This document shows positions 22,451 to 32,560 of a stretch of 64,000 bases of DNA, piece by piece. A program made the position numbers and the translations under genes. The notes under the pieces are model-generated. The model did no database searches, was not told the origin of the DNA, and worked only from the letters and a program-made list of their open reading frames with translations. Position 1 is the first letter of the stretch; every line of letters starts with the position of its first letter. The DNA lies in contig JACEFZ010003474.1 in assembly GCA_014155875.1 (NCBI GenBank), positions 380,501-444,500 on the forward strand. Direction: 5' to 3'. Source of the stretch: Cepaea nemoralis (taxonomy: Eukaryota > Mollusca > Gastropoda > Stylommatophora > Helicidae).

Positions 22451-23176
22451 ATGAGCCCGATTGGAAGTAGGCTGGTCGTTTACCAAGGTGAGGCAAAGAT
22501 TGACCACCTATTCCTTCTTGCTCTCAGGCCGGAAGTGCTCATCTATACAGATGGATCTGTTGTAAAGCAGCAGGGAAGTGCATGGGCATTTACAGCCCGT
22601 TCAGCAGGCCGAACCGTTCAAGAATCCAGTGGTGCCCACACTGTGCCCACGAGCAGCATGACGATGGAGGTGATGGCAGTTACACAGGCTTTCATATGGC
22701 TAGAAGCACAGCATTATACCAATGTATGTGTACTAAGTGATTCACTGAGCATGATTCGGAAGGTCGAAGCTGGATCTGTACGTAGACAGTGGACTGAATC
22801 GCTGCAGAAGTCTGTTGTCCGTAAAGTCACCTTCATCTTCGTCCCGGGACATGCGGGAGTCGAGGGAAATAAACGAGCTGATAAAGTGGCTGGCTCTGCA
22901 CCCCCTGCAGATGGCCAGCCCATGGATTGTGCCGATGTTATTAACGTCCTTAAAGACATGTCGAGAACAGAGAACTTTGACGTCAGTAAATCCACATCGC
23001 TGTCCAGGGTGAAAGACTTGGGAGTAAGAATTGGCACGGCCAGACACGAGAGGTACATCGGGAAAACGAGGTGCCTCGTCAACAAACACAGAACTGGCAC
23101 TATTAGCCACGGAACGCTGATGCATATGCTGGGGGGAGGATCTGAGCACCTATGGACCTTTCCGGAGTGCAATTAA
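22451..23176 (+). CDS. Stand-alone RNase HI-domain protein, retrotransposon-derived
   Basis: A 241-codon uninterrupted frame. RNase H enzymes cut the RNA strand of RNA-DNA hybrids, which in retroelements clears the template after reverse transcription. All four metal-binding residues are visible: D34 in LIYTDGS, E73 in TMEVMA, D97 in LSDS and D144 in NKRAD, with H134 in the GHAGVEGN block. The C-terminal 90 residues include KTRCLVNKHRTGTISHGTL and end LWTFPECN, resembling the Cys-containing tail of such elements. No reverse transcriptase precedes it: a family D repeat lies immediately upstream. Related fragments occur at 1-338 and 21025-21133. It is either an open 3' piece of a larger element or a non-autonomous derivative. 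The true start is unknown, and the ATG at 22451 is simply the first one. Confidence 0.75.
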   Translation: MSPIGSRLVVYQGEAKIDHLFLLALRPEVLIYTDGSVVKQQGSAWAFTARSAGRTVQESSGAHTVPTSSMTMEVMAVTQAFIWLEAQHYTNVCVLSDSLSMIRKVEAGSVRRQWTESLQKSVVRKVTFIFVPGHAGVEGNKRADKVAGSAPPADGQPMDCADVINVLKDMSRTENFDVSKSTSLSRVKDLGVRIGTARHERYIGKTRCLVNKHRTGTISHGTLMHMLGGGSEHLWTFPECN

Positions 23177-23631
23177 GATACCCCAATTGATAACTGATAG
23201 CTCTTAGGCCAACAAAATGTGACGACGCTATCATATCACATACCCATAGCAGAAAACTGATTCGAAACACATTTAATTTATAATTTTCACTTAGTGCTGC
23301 ACACAGCCAATAGAATGTTGAAAATTCCCTCTGTTAAATTTTCTAGTCAAGATTTGCGTCAATGTATAACAGAGTATCTTAGCAGATGGGGATTTAATGT
23401 GGTGTGCAATGGGAAGATTATTATGGGCACGGTTGGGCACATCACTAGGAGGTAGCTAGGGTTTGTCATCCTATGACGAGCATCTTGGGAACAAAGTTAG
23501 TTGTGACCATTCTAACATCCAAGAAGGTCGCATGATCATTGTGGGCACCATCTGGAATGAAATATGATCTGAATGTAACAATATACGTGGTTTGTACTCC
23601 AGCATTTTTGAAACGAGAAACGATGTAACCT
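23177..23631. other. No gene; weak family D similarity
   Basis: 23275-23365 contains CTTAGTGCTGCACACAGCC, GAAAATTCCCTCTGTTAAAT TTTC and GTCAAGATTTGCGTCAATG, a diverged family D unit. Nothing else was recognised. Confidence 0.4.
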
Positions 23632-25810
23632 CCTTCTTCTTCTTCTTCTTTCGTTCGCTTGAAACATGTCTACAACTGCAATGTCGTCTCTTGTATGAAT
23701 CTAACAGTCTATTTTAGTTCACTCAGCGGTCCATAGAGTATCTTCCACTGTTGTCTCTCTAGGCCAGAAGGTTCGCCTGGATATGTTGTAGTTTGGGCAA
23801 TCCTGGAGTATGTGCTCTGCTGTCTGCGATGCCAAACCACATGTGCACATGGCTGAGTCACCAATCTTGAATTTTGTATACAAGTGGTTGCGTAATCTAT
23901 TGTGTCCTGTTCTGAGGCGCAGAAGAATGACCTGTTCTGATCTGTCCATAACGTGGTAGTCGTCTTGAGTAAGGTTTGGAGGCTTTCTGATTGATTTGAT
24001 CATTCTTTTCTTTTGGTGGTATGTAATAGGCACATCAGGTTGTTCTTCTTTTGCTCCTTCCTTAGCCAATCGATCAGCTCTGTCGTTTCCGGGGACTCCA
24101 CAGTGGGATGGTATCCACAGTATGGTGATCTTACGCTGACTGCTAAGTTCAGAAAGTAGTGTCCTCAGAACTGGCAATTTCCCAGACAGGAGCGCCTCTA
24201 TTACGGATTTTGCATCTGTCAATATCACTGCAGGTTGTGTACCATGGCTGGTATTTTGTAATTTCTCTGTGGCTATCTTGATTGCCTCAATTTCAGCATC
24301 ATAGTTATGGCAGTACTTTCCTGTTGCAATTCTGGCCGTGTCTCTAGTATTATTTGGGTATTCTACGTACACTCCCGCTCCTCCATTTCGAACAGCATTT
24401 TGTGCTGACCCATCTGTGTAGACTCGGATCCAGAGGTCCTGTGGGTATTCATCATCAAGGAAGCTGAGAGTGGCTGTTCTGCGCTGCACACTGTTCTGTT
24501 CTTCCTTGTCCAATATTCCTCTCACTTTTGACTGGATTTGTAGCGATATTCTATGCTCATCTTTCCACGGGGTTCGCTCTGGAATAGTTGTCAGGGGGAT
24601 ACCAACTGTCGGAAGATCGATGGATTCTCTGCAGAGATGTTTGGCCTGGTGGATGAAACTACTTCTTTTCAACCGCCCCATAGCTAAGTTTTCAAAGCGG
24701 TTCTTCATAGGGTGGCCTGGCAAGCTGAGAAACTTTTCTGCTTGTATTAGTGTTTTTGTATCTCTGCGTTCTCTTAAAGCTTGTGTCCTCCCCATTTTCT
24801 CCATTGCTACTATAGGGGTTGATCTCATCCCTCCTGTGATGACTCTAAGAGCTTGATTTTGCACCTTGTCCAGCTCCTGCAATGTAGTTTTTGATGCTGA
24901 ACACCATGCAGTTGACCCGTATTCCAAGTGTGGTCGTATGCTCTGTTGATAAACTTTGCTAAGTATTTTCCCACTGGCTCCCCAAGTGGTTCCAGTTAGC
25001 TTTCTCAGGATGGCAATTTTCCTTCTGGCTTTTGCTACTGCTTTTTTTATGTGTTTTCTCCATGTCAGCCTGTCGTCGAATGTTACACCAAGGTATGTTG
25101 GTTCCTTATCTTCTCTTAGGGGTGTTCCATTTATCTGAATGCTCCCTGCCTTTTGTTTCGGAGAAAGGGTAAATAGAGTGGTGCTGCACTTGTCAGTGTT
25201 TATGCTGATACACCATCTATCCGCCCATGCAACAAATGTATCTACAGCTCTCTGTAGCAATATGGTGGCCACTGATGCATGTTCATTTGCGCTCCACAAA
25301 ACCAGGTCATCAGCGTACATTGCCGCTTTAATTCCGTCGGGTAGATTAGCAACAAGATCATTGATGAAGGTTAGAAAAAGTGTTGGGGACAGGACTCCGC
25401 CTTTGGGAACACCGTGACGCAATAGAACTTTCTTGCTCTTGAGACCGTCTATCTGTACTCGGGCTCTTCTGTTGTGCAAGTATGCTTTCACCCATTTGTA
25501 CATTCTTCCACTGACTTTACAGTTTCTCAGTTTCTTCATCAGACCCTCTTTCCAGACTTTGTCAAAGGCTTTCTTCAGATCTATCCAAACCGCAAGTACC
25601 AGCTTCTTCTCTTGGAATGCATCCTCAACTTCTTGAGAGAGGTAGGTTGTCTGATCTTCCGTAGAGTAGCACTGTCTAAAGGCAGCCTGTTGTGGCACAA
25701 GGATGTTTTCACTTTCAATGTACCACTGTAGTCTGTGATTGATGACGCGTTCCATTGTTTTGCAGAGACAACTGGTGAGGCTAATGGGCCTGTAACCTCC
25801 AATAAACTGT
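23632..25810 (-). mobile_element. I-type non-LTR retrotransposon, 5'-truncated, with GAA-repeat tail
   Basis: The insertion carries the RT-RNase H frame at 23719-25821, a 3' untranslated stretch of about 70 bases, and a tail of GAA units (TTC on the plus strand, 23632-23651). Truncation lies inside the RT domain near 25800. A simple-repeat tail instead of poly-A is known for I-clade elements. Confidence 0.85.
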
Positions 25811-25821
25811 AAACTAAACAA
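23719..25821 (-). CDS. Reverse transcriptase-RNase H polyprotein fragment (I-type non-LTR retrotransposon)
   Basis: A 700-codon open frame with no stop or frameshift. The protein starts part-way into the reverse transcriptase (GGYRPISLTS at residues 8-17). It then has motif A WIDLKKAFD (D81), motif B GVPKGGVLSP (137-146) and motif C YADD (169-172). A connection region follows, then RNase HI with D470 (YTDGS), E510 (YDAE), D536 (LTDAKS), H573 and D583 (SHCGVPGNDRAD). The tail has a Cys-Cys-His-Cys knuckle (CTCG..TAEHILQDCP). Endonuclease, gag-like ORF1 and the N-terminal RT are missing, and the first seven residues come from flanking DNA, so the piece cannot move alone. The open frame implies a young insertion. 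It is distinct from the RNase H family at 22451, whose catalytic blocks differ in sequence. Confidence 0.93.
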   Translation of the reverse strand: MFSLQFIGGYRPISLTSCLCKTMERVINHRLQWYIESENILVPQQAAFRQCYSTEDQTTYLSQEVEDAFQEKKLVLAVWIDLKKAFDKVWKEGLMKKLRNCKVSGRMYKWVKAYLHNRRARVQIDGLKSKKVLLRHGVPKGGVLSPTLFLTFINDLVANLPDGIKAAMYADDLVLWSANEHASVATILLQRAVDTFVAWADRWCISINTDKCSTTLFTLSPKQKAGSIQINGTPLREDKEPTYLGVTFDDRLTWRKHIKKAVAKARRKIAILRKLTGTTWGASGKILSKVYQQSIRPHLEYGSTAWCSASKTTLQELDKVQNQALRVITGGMRSTPIVAMEKMGRTQALRERRDTKTLIQAEKFLSLPGHPMKNRFENLAMGRLKRSSFIHQAKHLCRESIDLPTVGIPLTTIPERTPWKDEHRISLQIQSKVRGILDKEEQNSVQRRTATLSFLDDEYPQDLWIRVYTDGSAQNAVRNGGAGVYVEYPNNTRDTARIATGKYCHNYDAEIEAIKIATEKLQNTSHGTQPAVILTDAKSVIEALLSGKLPVLRTLLSELSSQRKITILWIPSHCGVPGNDRADRLAKEGAKEEQPDVPITYHQKKRMIKSIRKPPNLTQDDYHVMDRSEQVILLRLRTGHNRLRNHLYTKFKIGDSAMCTCGLASQTAEHILQDCPNYNISRRTFWPRETTVEDTLWTAE

Positions 25822-25879
25822 CGGACAGAGTTGGAGTGACTTCTGTTGGTGTCGTTCATCCGAACTCTATCGCCTCCTC

Positions 25880-26065
25880 CTACCACGGTTATAAATGCCA
25901 AGCTTGTACGTTCTCAAGGTAACACAAGACCTCACCACTAGCCCTACACACGGGGAATCCATTCCTCCAATACCCTGTTGAGAATCCCGTATGCCCAATT
26001 CCTCACGCAGTTTAGTCTTGCGTCGTTGTCGAGTCCGTACGTTCTCATAGTTCTCAAACTCGACA
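25880..26065 (+). repeat. Dispersed repeat family D copy
   Basis: GCCAAGCTTGTACGTTCTCA, CACAAGACCTCACC, GGGGAATCCATTCCTCC, TTGAGAATCCCGTATGCCCAA and GTCTTGCGTCGTTG appear in the family order. Confidence 0.65.
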
Positions 26066-26084
26066 ACGACTTATGTAGAATTAT

Positions 26085-26240
26085 GTAGCATGTCCTTTGC
26101 AGGACGTAACGATCAACCCCAACCCTGTATTGCTTTTCTCGGCAATTCAGTAGTTTGCCATTGCTTTCTGAAATCAACGTCGAAGTCCATCTGACCAGTG
26201 TAGGGGTTGAACCCCCATACGTCACCGTCAGCGTACTGGA
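26085..26240 (+). repeat. SINE-like family A copy
   Basis: TAGCATGTCCTTTGCAGGAC, GATCAACCCCAACCCTG, then GGCAATTCAGTAGTTTGCCA TTGCTTTCTGAAATCAACG. Confidence 0.75.
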
Positions 26241-26384
26241 AGTTTAAGCGTAATCGCATTAAGTCTCGGGGTCATATATACGCCTAACCCTTACCTGTGG
26301 CAAATGAAATGTACGGAGCGTATCGATAGATGAGAGGGCCGCGATGACGTAGTCGCTAGACACACACATACCGTCCTGGTGGTA

Positions 26385-26550
26385 GGGAGTTCGAAAAGCA
26401 TTGGCGTGGACTCGAATTTGTTTGCCTGGGTTCCCAGGTCGACCCAGCCCCAAATGGGTACCAGGGAATGTGTTGGGAAGTCAAGGCGGCCAGTGTCCTA
26501 CTAACCACATCACTCAGGAGTGCCGATTGGTCAATGCAACATATGTGTCT
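26385..26550 (-). repeat. SINE-like family B copy
   Basis: Plus-strand text GTTCCCAGGTCGACCCAGCC, TACCAGGGAATGTGTTGGGA AGTCAAGGC and AGTGCCGATTGGTC is the complement of the family B core. Confidence 0.7.
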
Positions 26551-26589
26551 ACCAACACATGCCAAAGCGCCTCTAAAAGGGATGTTACT

Positions 26590-26900
26590 TTTTCACCTAG
26601 TGCTTCCCACAGAGAATACCTTCCGCATGAACACCATTGAGAATCCCCTGTGTTCAATTTTCCACAGTCAAGTCTTACGTCATGGCCAAGTTCGTACGTT
26701 CTGAAAGTTTCGCAGAAGACCTCGCCTAACGTTACTCACAGATGAATCCCTTCCGTTTACACAGTGTCGAGAATCCCATGTCTCCAATTTTCCACAGTCA
26801 AGACTTGTGTCACTGCTAAGTTCGCATGTTCTCTATCTCTAAGTTCCCAGAATATCACAAGACCTCGCCTAGTGCTACAGACAGGCAGGTAATCCCTCCG
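26590..26900 (+). repeat. Family D repeat in two to three tandem units (about 125 bp each)
   Basis: TTGAGAATCCCCTGTGTTCA, ATTTTCCACAGTCAAGTCTT, GGCCAAGTTCGTACGTTCT and GACCTCGCCTAACG repeats at 26765 as GTCGAGAATCCCATGTCTCC, ATTTTCCACAGTCAAGACTT, GCTAAGTTCGCATGTTCT and GACCTCGCCTAGTGCT. Confidence 0.8.
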
Positions 26901-27354
26901 GCCGAAAATTCCAACCGGAAAGCTGTACAACACCGAAGTCCCACATTTAATTTCTTTATCTTCTGCCGACTGCCAGCTGATTCTGCCCGTTGTGCACATA
27001 CCATATGTCTGAGTAAACTGAAACACTATTAAATAGCGCGTAAGACGGAACAGAAATGCATGCACGGGTATTGATGAGTTCTCATAGAAGTTACTATAGT
27101 TAACCAGTTCGCTAAAGGGAGAATCAGCGACCACATCTTTCAATGTAGCCGGGAGAAACCTGGCGCTAATTGAGTGCATCTCAAGCTCAATGACGTCAAT
27201 TCTTCATCAGGAAACAGAGACGCCTGTTGATGTAACGGTTAGGAAGTTACGCTGACAAAGACATGAGTGCCATCGGACAAGGGTTCTCGTCGTTCGCTAC
27301 CTGAGGAAAAGTCGGCCACCTATTCCCCCGTACACTCAGGCCTATGTCATGTGT
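26901..27354. other. No gene seen
   Basis: A 140-codon minus-strand frame at 26757-27179 overlaps family D sequence and has no recognisable motif. I do not call it a gene. Confidence 0.5.
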
Positions 27355-27545
27355 TTGACTTCACAACACATTACTCTCATTGGACAACAAATCACAATCA
27401 CATCAATATCTAACCAGTATTTGTGGCTAACTCGGTCACGGGAATATTAATCTGAGCCTGGGATGGACCCTAATACAATTTCTCTTCTGAGGTTAAACGG
27501 GGTAGAGGTAATGGAATAATGGGGGGGGGGGGGGAGAGAGAGAGA
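27355..27545 (+). repeat. Dispersed repeat family C copy with poly-G/(GA)n
   Basis: ATCACAATCACATCAATATC, GTATTTGTGGCTAACTCGGT, ATTAATCTGAGCCTGGGATG GACCCTAATA, GGTAGAGGTAATGG matches 6655-6960. It ends in a G run and GA repeat, as the copy at 7050-7130 ends in a GA repeat. Confidence 0.75.
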
Positions 27546-28054
27546 GAGAGAATAAAAATACACACGCCAACAGCACGCCCCTACTAGGGGGCTTTTATTT
27601 GAATGTGGGGAGAGGGGAGACATACTAGATGTCAGTAGAAATGTCTGAGACCTACAGTACTTAAAAGTTTATGTGTAGGATTTACGTCCAAATTCCATAG
27701 TTGAGGTTCAAGTAGATGACACACTAGGCTATTCGTGACGTCTTTTATGTGGTGACAAGCTGTTCTTGCGTCAAAGTACCTTTCTTCTTCCGATGGGCAC
27801 TGTCGTCATTTCGAGGCCGCAGATTCGAATCCCGTTTCTATTGTCTGTTATGTTCTTTGATTTCTATTTCTTTTCTTTGCTTCTACGAGTGCCGATCAAC
27901 TTCCGTGAATATCTTTCTGTGTAATATCAATTTGCATCGGGGATTCCCCAGCTACTGAAATGTGTGTGTAAAATGTAACACAGTTGTCCAATTAACTCTT
28001 ACTAGTTGAAGAGCCAATACTTGGGTCCAATAATGAGAACATGCGGTTGCCTGC
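27546..28054. other. No gene seen; one tRNA B-box-like motif
   Basis: GCAGATTCGAATCCC near 27817 resembles a RNA polymerase III B box, but no convincing tRNA fold or A box precedes it. Confidence 0.35.
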
Positions 28055-28260
28055 AGCCCCGATGGTCATGTATTCAAATTAGGCCATCTAGACAGGAGCT
28101 TTAGTTAACAATCTACAAACCCTGACATGGGTATCAGGAAATGATCTGAGATGAAACTTGCCGACGGTGAGATGACTACCACGTCATCACCGAGAACCGC
28201 ATATGCTACTAGCACCATATACCTAGTAGGCATCAAGACATCGTAAGGGGTACTTTACTT
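28055..28260 (-). repeat. SINE-like family B diverged copy
   Basis: GATGGTCATGTATTCAAATT, CAGGAGCTTTAGTTAACAAT and GGTATCAGGAAATGATCTGA correspond to the complement of the family B core at 7375-7565. Confidence 0.55.
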
Positions 28261-28423
28261 TCTTTACCTAAAGAGAAATGGTTTCTCTAGGCTAGTAATT
28301 TGCATAATTTATTTTTGCTTCGTTTCTTCCCTTGTTATACTTTTTAAATGATTGCAGCGTAACAATGAATTGCATCACTACAATTTTGAATAACAATCAC
28401 GGAAGTGACAAAATTCAAACCTT

Positions 28424-28433
28424 ACACATACAC

Positions 28434-28488
<55 letters not shown>

Positions 28489-28499
28489 ACACACACATG

Positions 28500-28538
<39 letters not shown>
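28424..28538 (+). repeat. (CA)n followed by (TA)n microsatellite
   Basis: About 36 CA units with few interruptions, then about 18 TA units. It directly precedes the truncated retrotransposon at 28590. Confidence 0.97.
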
Positions 28539-28547
<9 letters not shown>

Positions 28548-28589
28548 GGATGACGGTATATACATTCACTCACGCTCAGATGGTGGCCG

Positions 28590-29580
28590 TATAATGCTCA
28601 GAGATTGAAGGCCAAGACCAAAATTAGGAGGGTACTAATCAGAGATTTGCTTTTTGCGGATGATGCTGCGATTACGACCCACTCTGAGGAAGAATTACAA
28701 CATCTGCTATCTGCATTCTCCAATGCTTGTTCTGAATTTGGTTTAACAATTAACAAAAAGAAGACACAGATTATGTCACAAGGTACACATGGTGTACCAT
28801 CAATCTTTATTGACGACGCCGAACTGGAGATAGTAGACCATTTTACATATCTAGGATCAGAGGTAAATAGCAAATTATCCCTCGATCAGGAAATCAACAT
28901 CAGGATTGACAAGGCAGCAACAACAATGAATATGTTAGCAAAAAGAGTCTGGGAGAACAGGAAGCTTACTGCCAAAACAAAAGTCCTCGTCTACCAAGCC
29001 TGTGTCCTTAGTACTCTTCTTTAAGGCAGTGAAACCTGGACAACTTACTCACGCCAAGAGAAACGTTTAAACAGCTTTCATATGCGGTGTCTGCGAAGAA
29101 TACTTGGTATTAAGGGGCAAGACAAAATCACAAATACTGAAGTATTGGAAAGATCAGGTTGTGTGACGGTGTATTCCATGCTCAGTCTTCGTAGACTTAG
29201 ATGGATAGGACATGTTAGGAGGATGGATGATGGTAGAATACCAAAGGACATCTTTTTTGGTGAATTACAGACGGGTAGGAGATCTCAGGATCGGCCTCTA
29301 CTACGATACAAAGATGTGTGTAAGCGGGACATGATTGATACAGGCATTGATAATGCACATTGGGAGCAAGTCGCCGCTGAACGTGTTGCATGGAGGGCAA
29401 CTATCAGAAATGGAATAACGGCAAAGGAGAAAATAATTGCAGATAAAGCACACACAGAGCGTGAGAGACGCAAGATGGTGCAAAATGGTGGAAATGACCA
29501 TGTTGTGGGCAAACATTTGCAGCAAGAATTGGCCTTACCAGCCACACTCGACACCGCCATGGGTCGTAGTTATTAAGCCT
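28590..29580 (+). pseudogene. 5'-truncated non-LTR retrotransposon (RT end + C-terminal zinc finger, frameshifted)
   Basis: The frame opens just before the RT catalytic motif, RDLLFADDAAITTHS. It continues with LTINKKKTQIM, YLGSEVNSKLSLDQEI, then after an in-frame stop at 29022 with GSETWTTYSRQEKRLNSFHM, RCLRRILGIKGQDKIT and RRLRWIGHVRRMDD. At the end, the expected C2H2 finger is out of frame: CGQTFAARIGLTSHTRHRHG reads in another frame from 29504 to a stop at 29567. The first 140 codons and the next 164 share one frame. Two defects plus 5' truncation make it inactive. A second 3' end of the same family lies at 31610-31880. Confidence 0.9.
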
Positions 29581-29640
29581 TTTTGAAGCATAATGTACCA
29601 AACTATCGTCTGTCAAGACGGAAAGGTGCCAATGATGATC

Positions 29641-29800
29641 ACACACACACACACACACACCACACACACACACACACCCACCCACCCCACACACACACAC
29701 CCACCCACCCACCCAACACACACACACCACCCACCACACACACACACACATACACACACACAACAAACACACACACAAACAAACAAACAAACAAAATCTC
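29641..29800 (+). repeat. CA-rich complex microsatellite
   Basis: CA units mixed with CCA, CCCA, then CAAA units (29764-29795). All open frames here on both strands are artefacts. It follows the 3' end of the retrotransposon fragment. Confidence 0.97.
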
Positions 29801-29814
29801 CGAGATAGCAAAAT

Positions 29815-29905
29815 CCAGTACCAAACATGGCAAAATTCGGTGTCAAACATGGCAAAATTCGGTGTCAAACAGGGCAAAATTCGGTGTCAAACATGGCAAA
29901 ATCCC
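29815..29905 (+). repeat. 22-bp tandem repeat (four copies)
   Basis: Unit AAACATGGCAAAATTCGGTG + TC, the last copy ending CAAAATCCC. Confidence 0.95.
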
Positions 29906-29921
29906 ACTCATTTTAACTGAA

Positions 29922-30125
29922 TGAGTACCACGGGATGATTAATCATCACAAGCGACTTCCCATATCTGCCATAGGCTTATATTAATGTAGTTTTCCCTAT
30001 GCACCCCAATTAATTTGATATATAATACAGCATGCCTGCTACCATATTAACAACTTTGAAGTCATAACTGTGACACACCTCTACTTCAAATTTTCCGCTA
30101 TTGATTTTTGTTTGGTCCAAACATA
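29922..30125 (+). repeat. Dispersed repeat family F, copy 1
   Basis: CACGGGATGATTAATCATCA, AGCGACTTCCCATATCTGCC, TGCTACCATATTAACAACTT and GTCATAACTGTGACACACC recur in order at 34198-34505. Confidence 0.75.
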
Positions 30126-30294
30126 CTTTTTTTTTTTTATTTGGCACTGAACCTATTATAAGAGTACATTCTTCCTGCTGTTATTTTAGGCCGTTCTATC
30201 CCAAGCACTTGCCACTGTAAAGTAATACATGTTGGGGTCTAATAAGTTAAAGTAATATATTGTTTGAGGAAAACGAATCCAAACATCAGTTGGG

Positions 30295-30395
30295 ATTAAA
30301 ATGTGGCATTTCCTTTGCAGGACATTGCTATCAACCCCAGGTTGATTTTTTTAAAGCAATGTTACTTTTAGTGGTTTGCCACTGCTTTAATCAAA
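30295..30395 (+). repeat. SINE-like family A partial copy
   Basis: TTTCCTTTGCAGGACATTGC, TATCAACCCCAGGTTGATTT, then TTAGTGGTTTGCCACTGCTT. Confidence 0.75.
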
Positions 30396-30529
30396 TCATA
30401 TATCGTGGATTAATATAACAAGTGAAAATAAGTACAGAGAGTTAGAAAATACGTAATCAACAAACTCATTGTGAGATACTTGGTAAATGACTGAATTAAA
30501 ATAAGATAGTTCATTTGGCCAGCATGGCT

Positions 30530-30990
30530 GAAGAAAAAGACTGTTAAAGTATCAAAGAGAGCCTATGTTGTTGTATACGTGTGAGACATGGACAATACCA
30601 TGAGAGACGTCTCATGGCAGTGGAAATGGAGTTTCTGGAGGAAATGCAATGAATAACACGGACGAACAGAAAAATTAATGATACCACGGACGAACAGAAA
30701 AGAAAAAAAAAACAAAAACTAATGCGACAGTCCTTCGAGAATTAGACAAAAAGTATGACTTGATTAGAGAACTGTGCTGTAGACAGGGAAGCGATTTTGA
30801 TCGTGCTGTGAGGAGCATTAACCTGAAAACTTACTGACAACAGGCAAACGTGATAGGGAAAGAGCAAGGGAAGGACATGATATAATACTTAGATGGCTTG
30901 GCCACATGGCAAGTTGAAGATAAGATCACAGACCTGATCTAAGACTGGCGAGCGTATGACATCGCGAATCATGACCGACAGATCCTATTG
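30530..30990 (+). pseudogene. Highly decayed RTE-type retrotransposon C-terminal region
   Basis: Traces in order are a CETWT-like start (GTGAGACATGGACAATACC), RRLMAVEMEFLEEMQ, then LTTGKRDRERARE and ILRWLGHM. The order matches the C-terminal region of related elements, but stops and duplications are frequent. Confidence 0.5.
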
Positions 30991-31359
30991 GCATGGCACA
31001 TGATGCTGATGATGAGTTGAAAAAATCGTGGAGGTCATTTTAGATAATAAAGGCTAGCCAGCTGCTACTGTAATTACACGGCAACACGTGACCTCATGTG
31101 TTAATAACGTTTGATTTCACTTGTGAAGGCCCTCGGGGTTTTCCCATGTTGGGTGTGCTGTCAGTTTTCTTAAGGGACAACTGTCTCCAACTAGTTATCA
31201 ATGGTTATCATCGTCATCATCACGTGCTATGCCGATAAGCGTTGTCGGTCATTGTTCGCCTTCTCGCTCAATCACCACAGCTTATTTCAGGTCGGCGTTT
31301 TTGTCACGATTATGCCATGTGGCCTATTTATCCATGTATTTACCTGTTTTTCTTTCCTT

Positions 31360-31485
31360 TGCTTTTTAAAAAAATTAATTTTGCCAGTTGTCACTAAGTT
31401 TTCAAGCTTATTTCTTCTCATTACATGCCCCAAAAGTTTTGACGGTTCACGTCTAATATATGTGATCAGTTTACCGTGTTAATTT
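31360..31485 (-). pseudogene. RTE-type retrotransposon C-terminal remnant
   Basis: The minus strand reads GKLITYIRREPSKLLGHVMR, then RNKLENLVTTGKI, the well-conserved GHVMRR-(N)-KLE-LVTTGKI segment of RTE-like elements. Sequence beyond it is degenerate. Confidence 0.7.
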
Positions 31486-31609
31486 GATTTTTTAAGAAGT
31501 GCCTCATTCGTTTTGCTGTCCGTCCATAGTAATGTTGGTAGATCCCCCAGAAACCATATTTTCACTGTTATTAGATGTTTCAGCACCCTGGAGTAAGTGG
31601 CCGCTGTTC

Positions 31610-31880
31610 GTGATGCATGGATGGCAAAGATGAAAATGGAACACAGGGAAAAATGATTGCAGATAGGTCACACCCCGAGCCTGTGAGACTTCAGATGGTG
31701 CATGATGGTAGAAATGACCATGTGTTCACATGCATCCATTGTGGAGAAACATTTACCGAGCGAATTGATGTGAACAGTCACATTCGCTACCGCCATGGGT
31801 TGTAGTTATTACGCCTTTTTTATTTTTTTGAAGCGCAATGTAACAAACTATAGTCTGTCCAGACGGAAAAGTGCCAGTAT
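31610..31880 (+). pseudogene. 3' end of the same retrotransposon family as 28590, zinc finger intact
   Basis: A 62-codon frame (31617-31805) ends RNDHVFTCIHCGETFTERID then VNSHIRYRHGL, a C2H2 finger (C-x2-C, H-x4-H). The following untranslated stretch (GAAGCGCAATGTAACAAACT, GTCTGTCCAGACGGAAAAGT GCCA) matches that after 29580, which fixes the family. Everything upstream is missing. Confidence 0.8.
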
Positions 31881-32387
31881 AATAGATGTTTCACATCTTG
31901 TCTGTTTATTGTCCATATTTCACATCTTGTCTGTTTATCGTCTGTGTTTCATGTGTACAGGCTCTATTTAGCACTGAGTTGAGCCAAGAATCCACATCAC
32001 AGCATTCGGCGCATTCCGAAACGCGTTCCGCCCTAATTTCCAACAGTCAGCGAAGAGTCCCAATATTAATGGTACAAGATTCAGTATGATTATGTGTATG
32101 CCTTGCCTTTCCTCGTGATGTCGGCAAAATCCCCTAGTCACTCCCTATCGCACCATTGTCAGTCATTTAGCACGTTAACACTGTTTTCTGTACTGCAATT
32201 GACATTTTATTTGATTGATATGCTTTCCAGCTCACAAAAGGCTACTTTACCATTTTGGATCCGCGTGACGTTTTCGTATATAATTGACGTTTAAGGATCT
32301 CTTATTTCCCGGTATTTATAAAAGAATGGCTGGACCGCATGATAAAGTAACCATGCCATCTGCCCCGCCCACTGAACATCCGGGGGG
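31881..32387. other. No gene seen
   Basis: A short two-copy repeat TTTCACATCTTGTCTGTTTA lies at 31887-31940. Nothing else is supported. Confidence 0.5.
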
Positions 32388-32560
32388 TTTTCTCTCTCTT
32401 TGAACTCAAACGTAGTCCACCCACGTGCCACTACTTCTAGTGCACTGGACTGGTTTCTACGTGTGGATTAGTTTTCCCCTTTACCCGTGTTCCTCATTAT
32501 CAGGAGAACCCATTTCGATTTCTGAGGTACTTGTGATTTACGTCCCGAAGCCAAGGATGA
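32388..32560 (+). repeat. Dispersed repeat family E, copy 2
   Basis: TTTGAACTCAAACGTAGTCC, CCACTACTTCTAGTGCACTG, GTGTGGATTAG, CCCATTTCGA and GAGGTACTTGTGATTTACG follow copy 1 at 10366. Confidence 0.75.
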
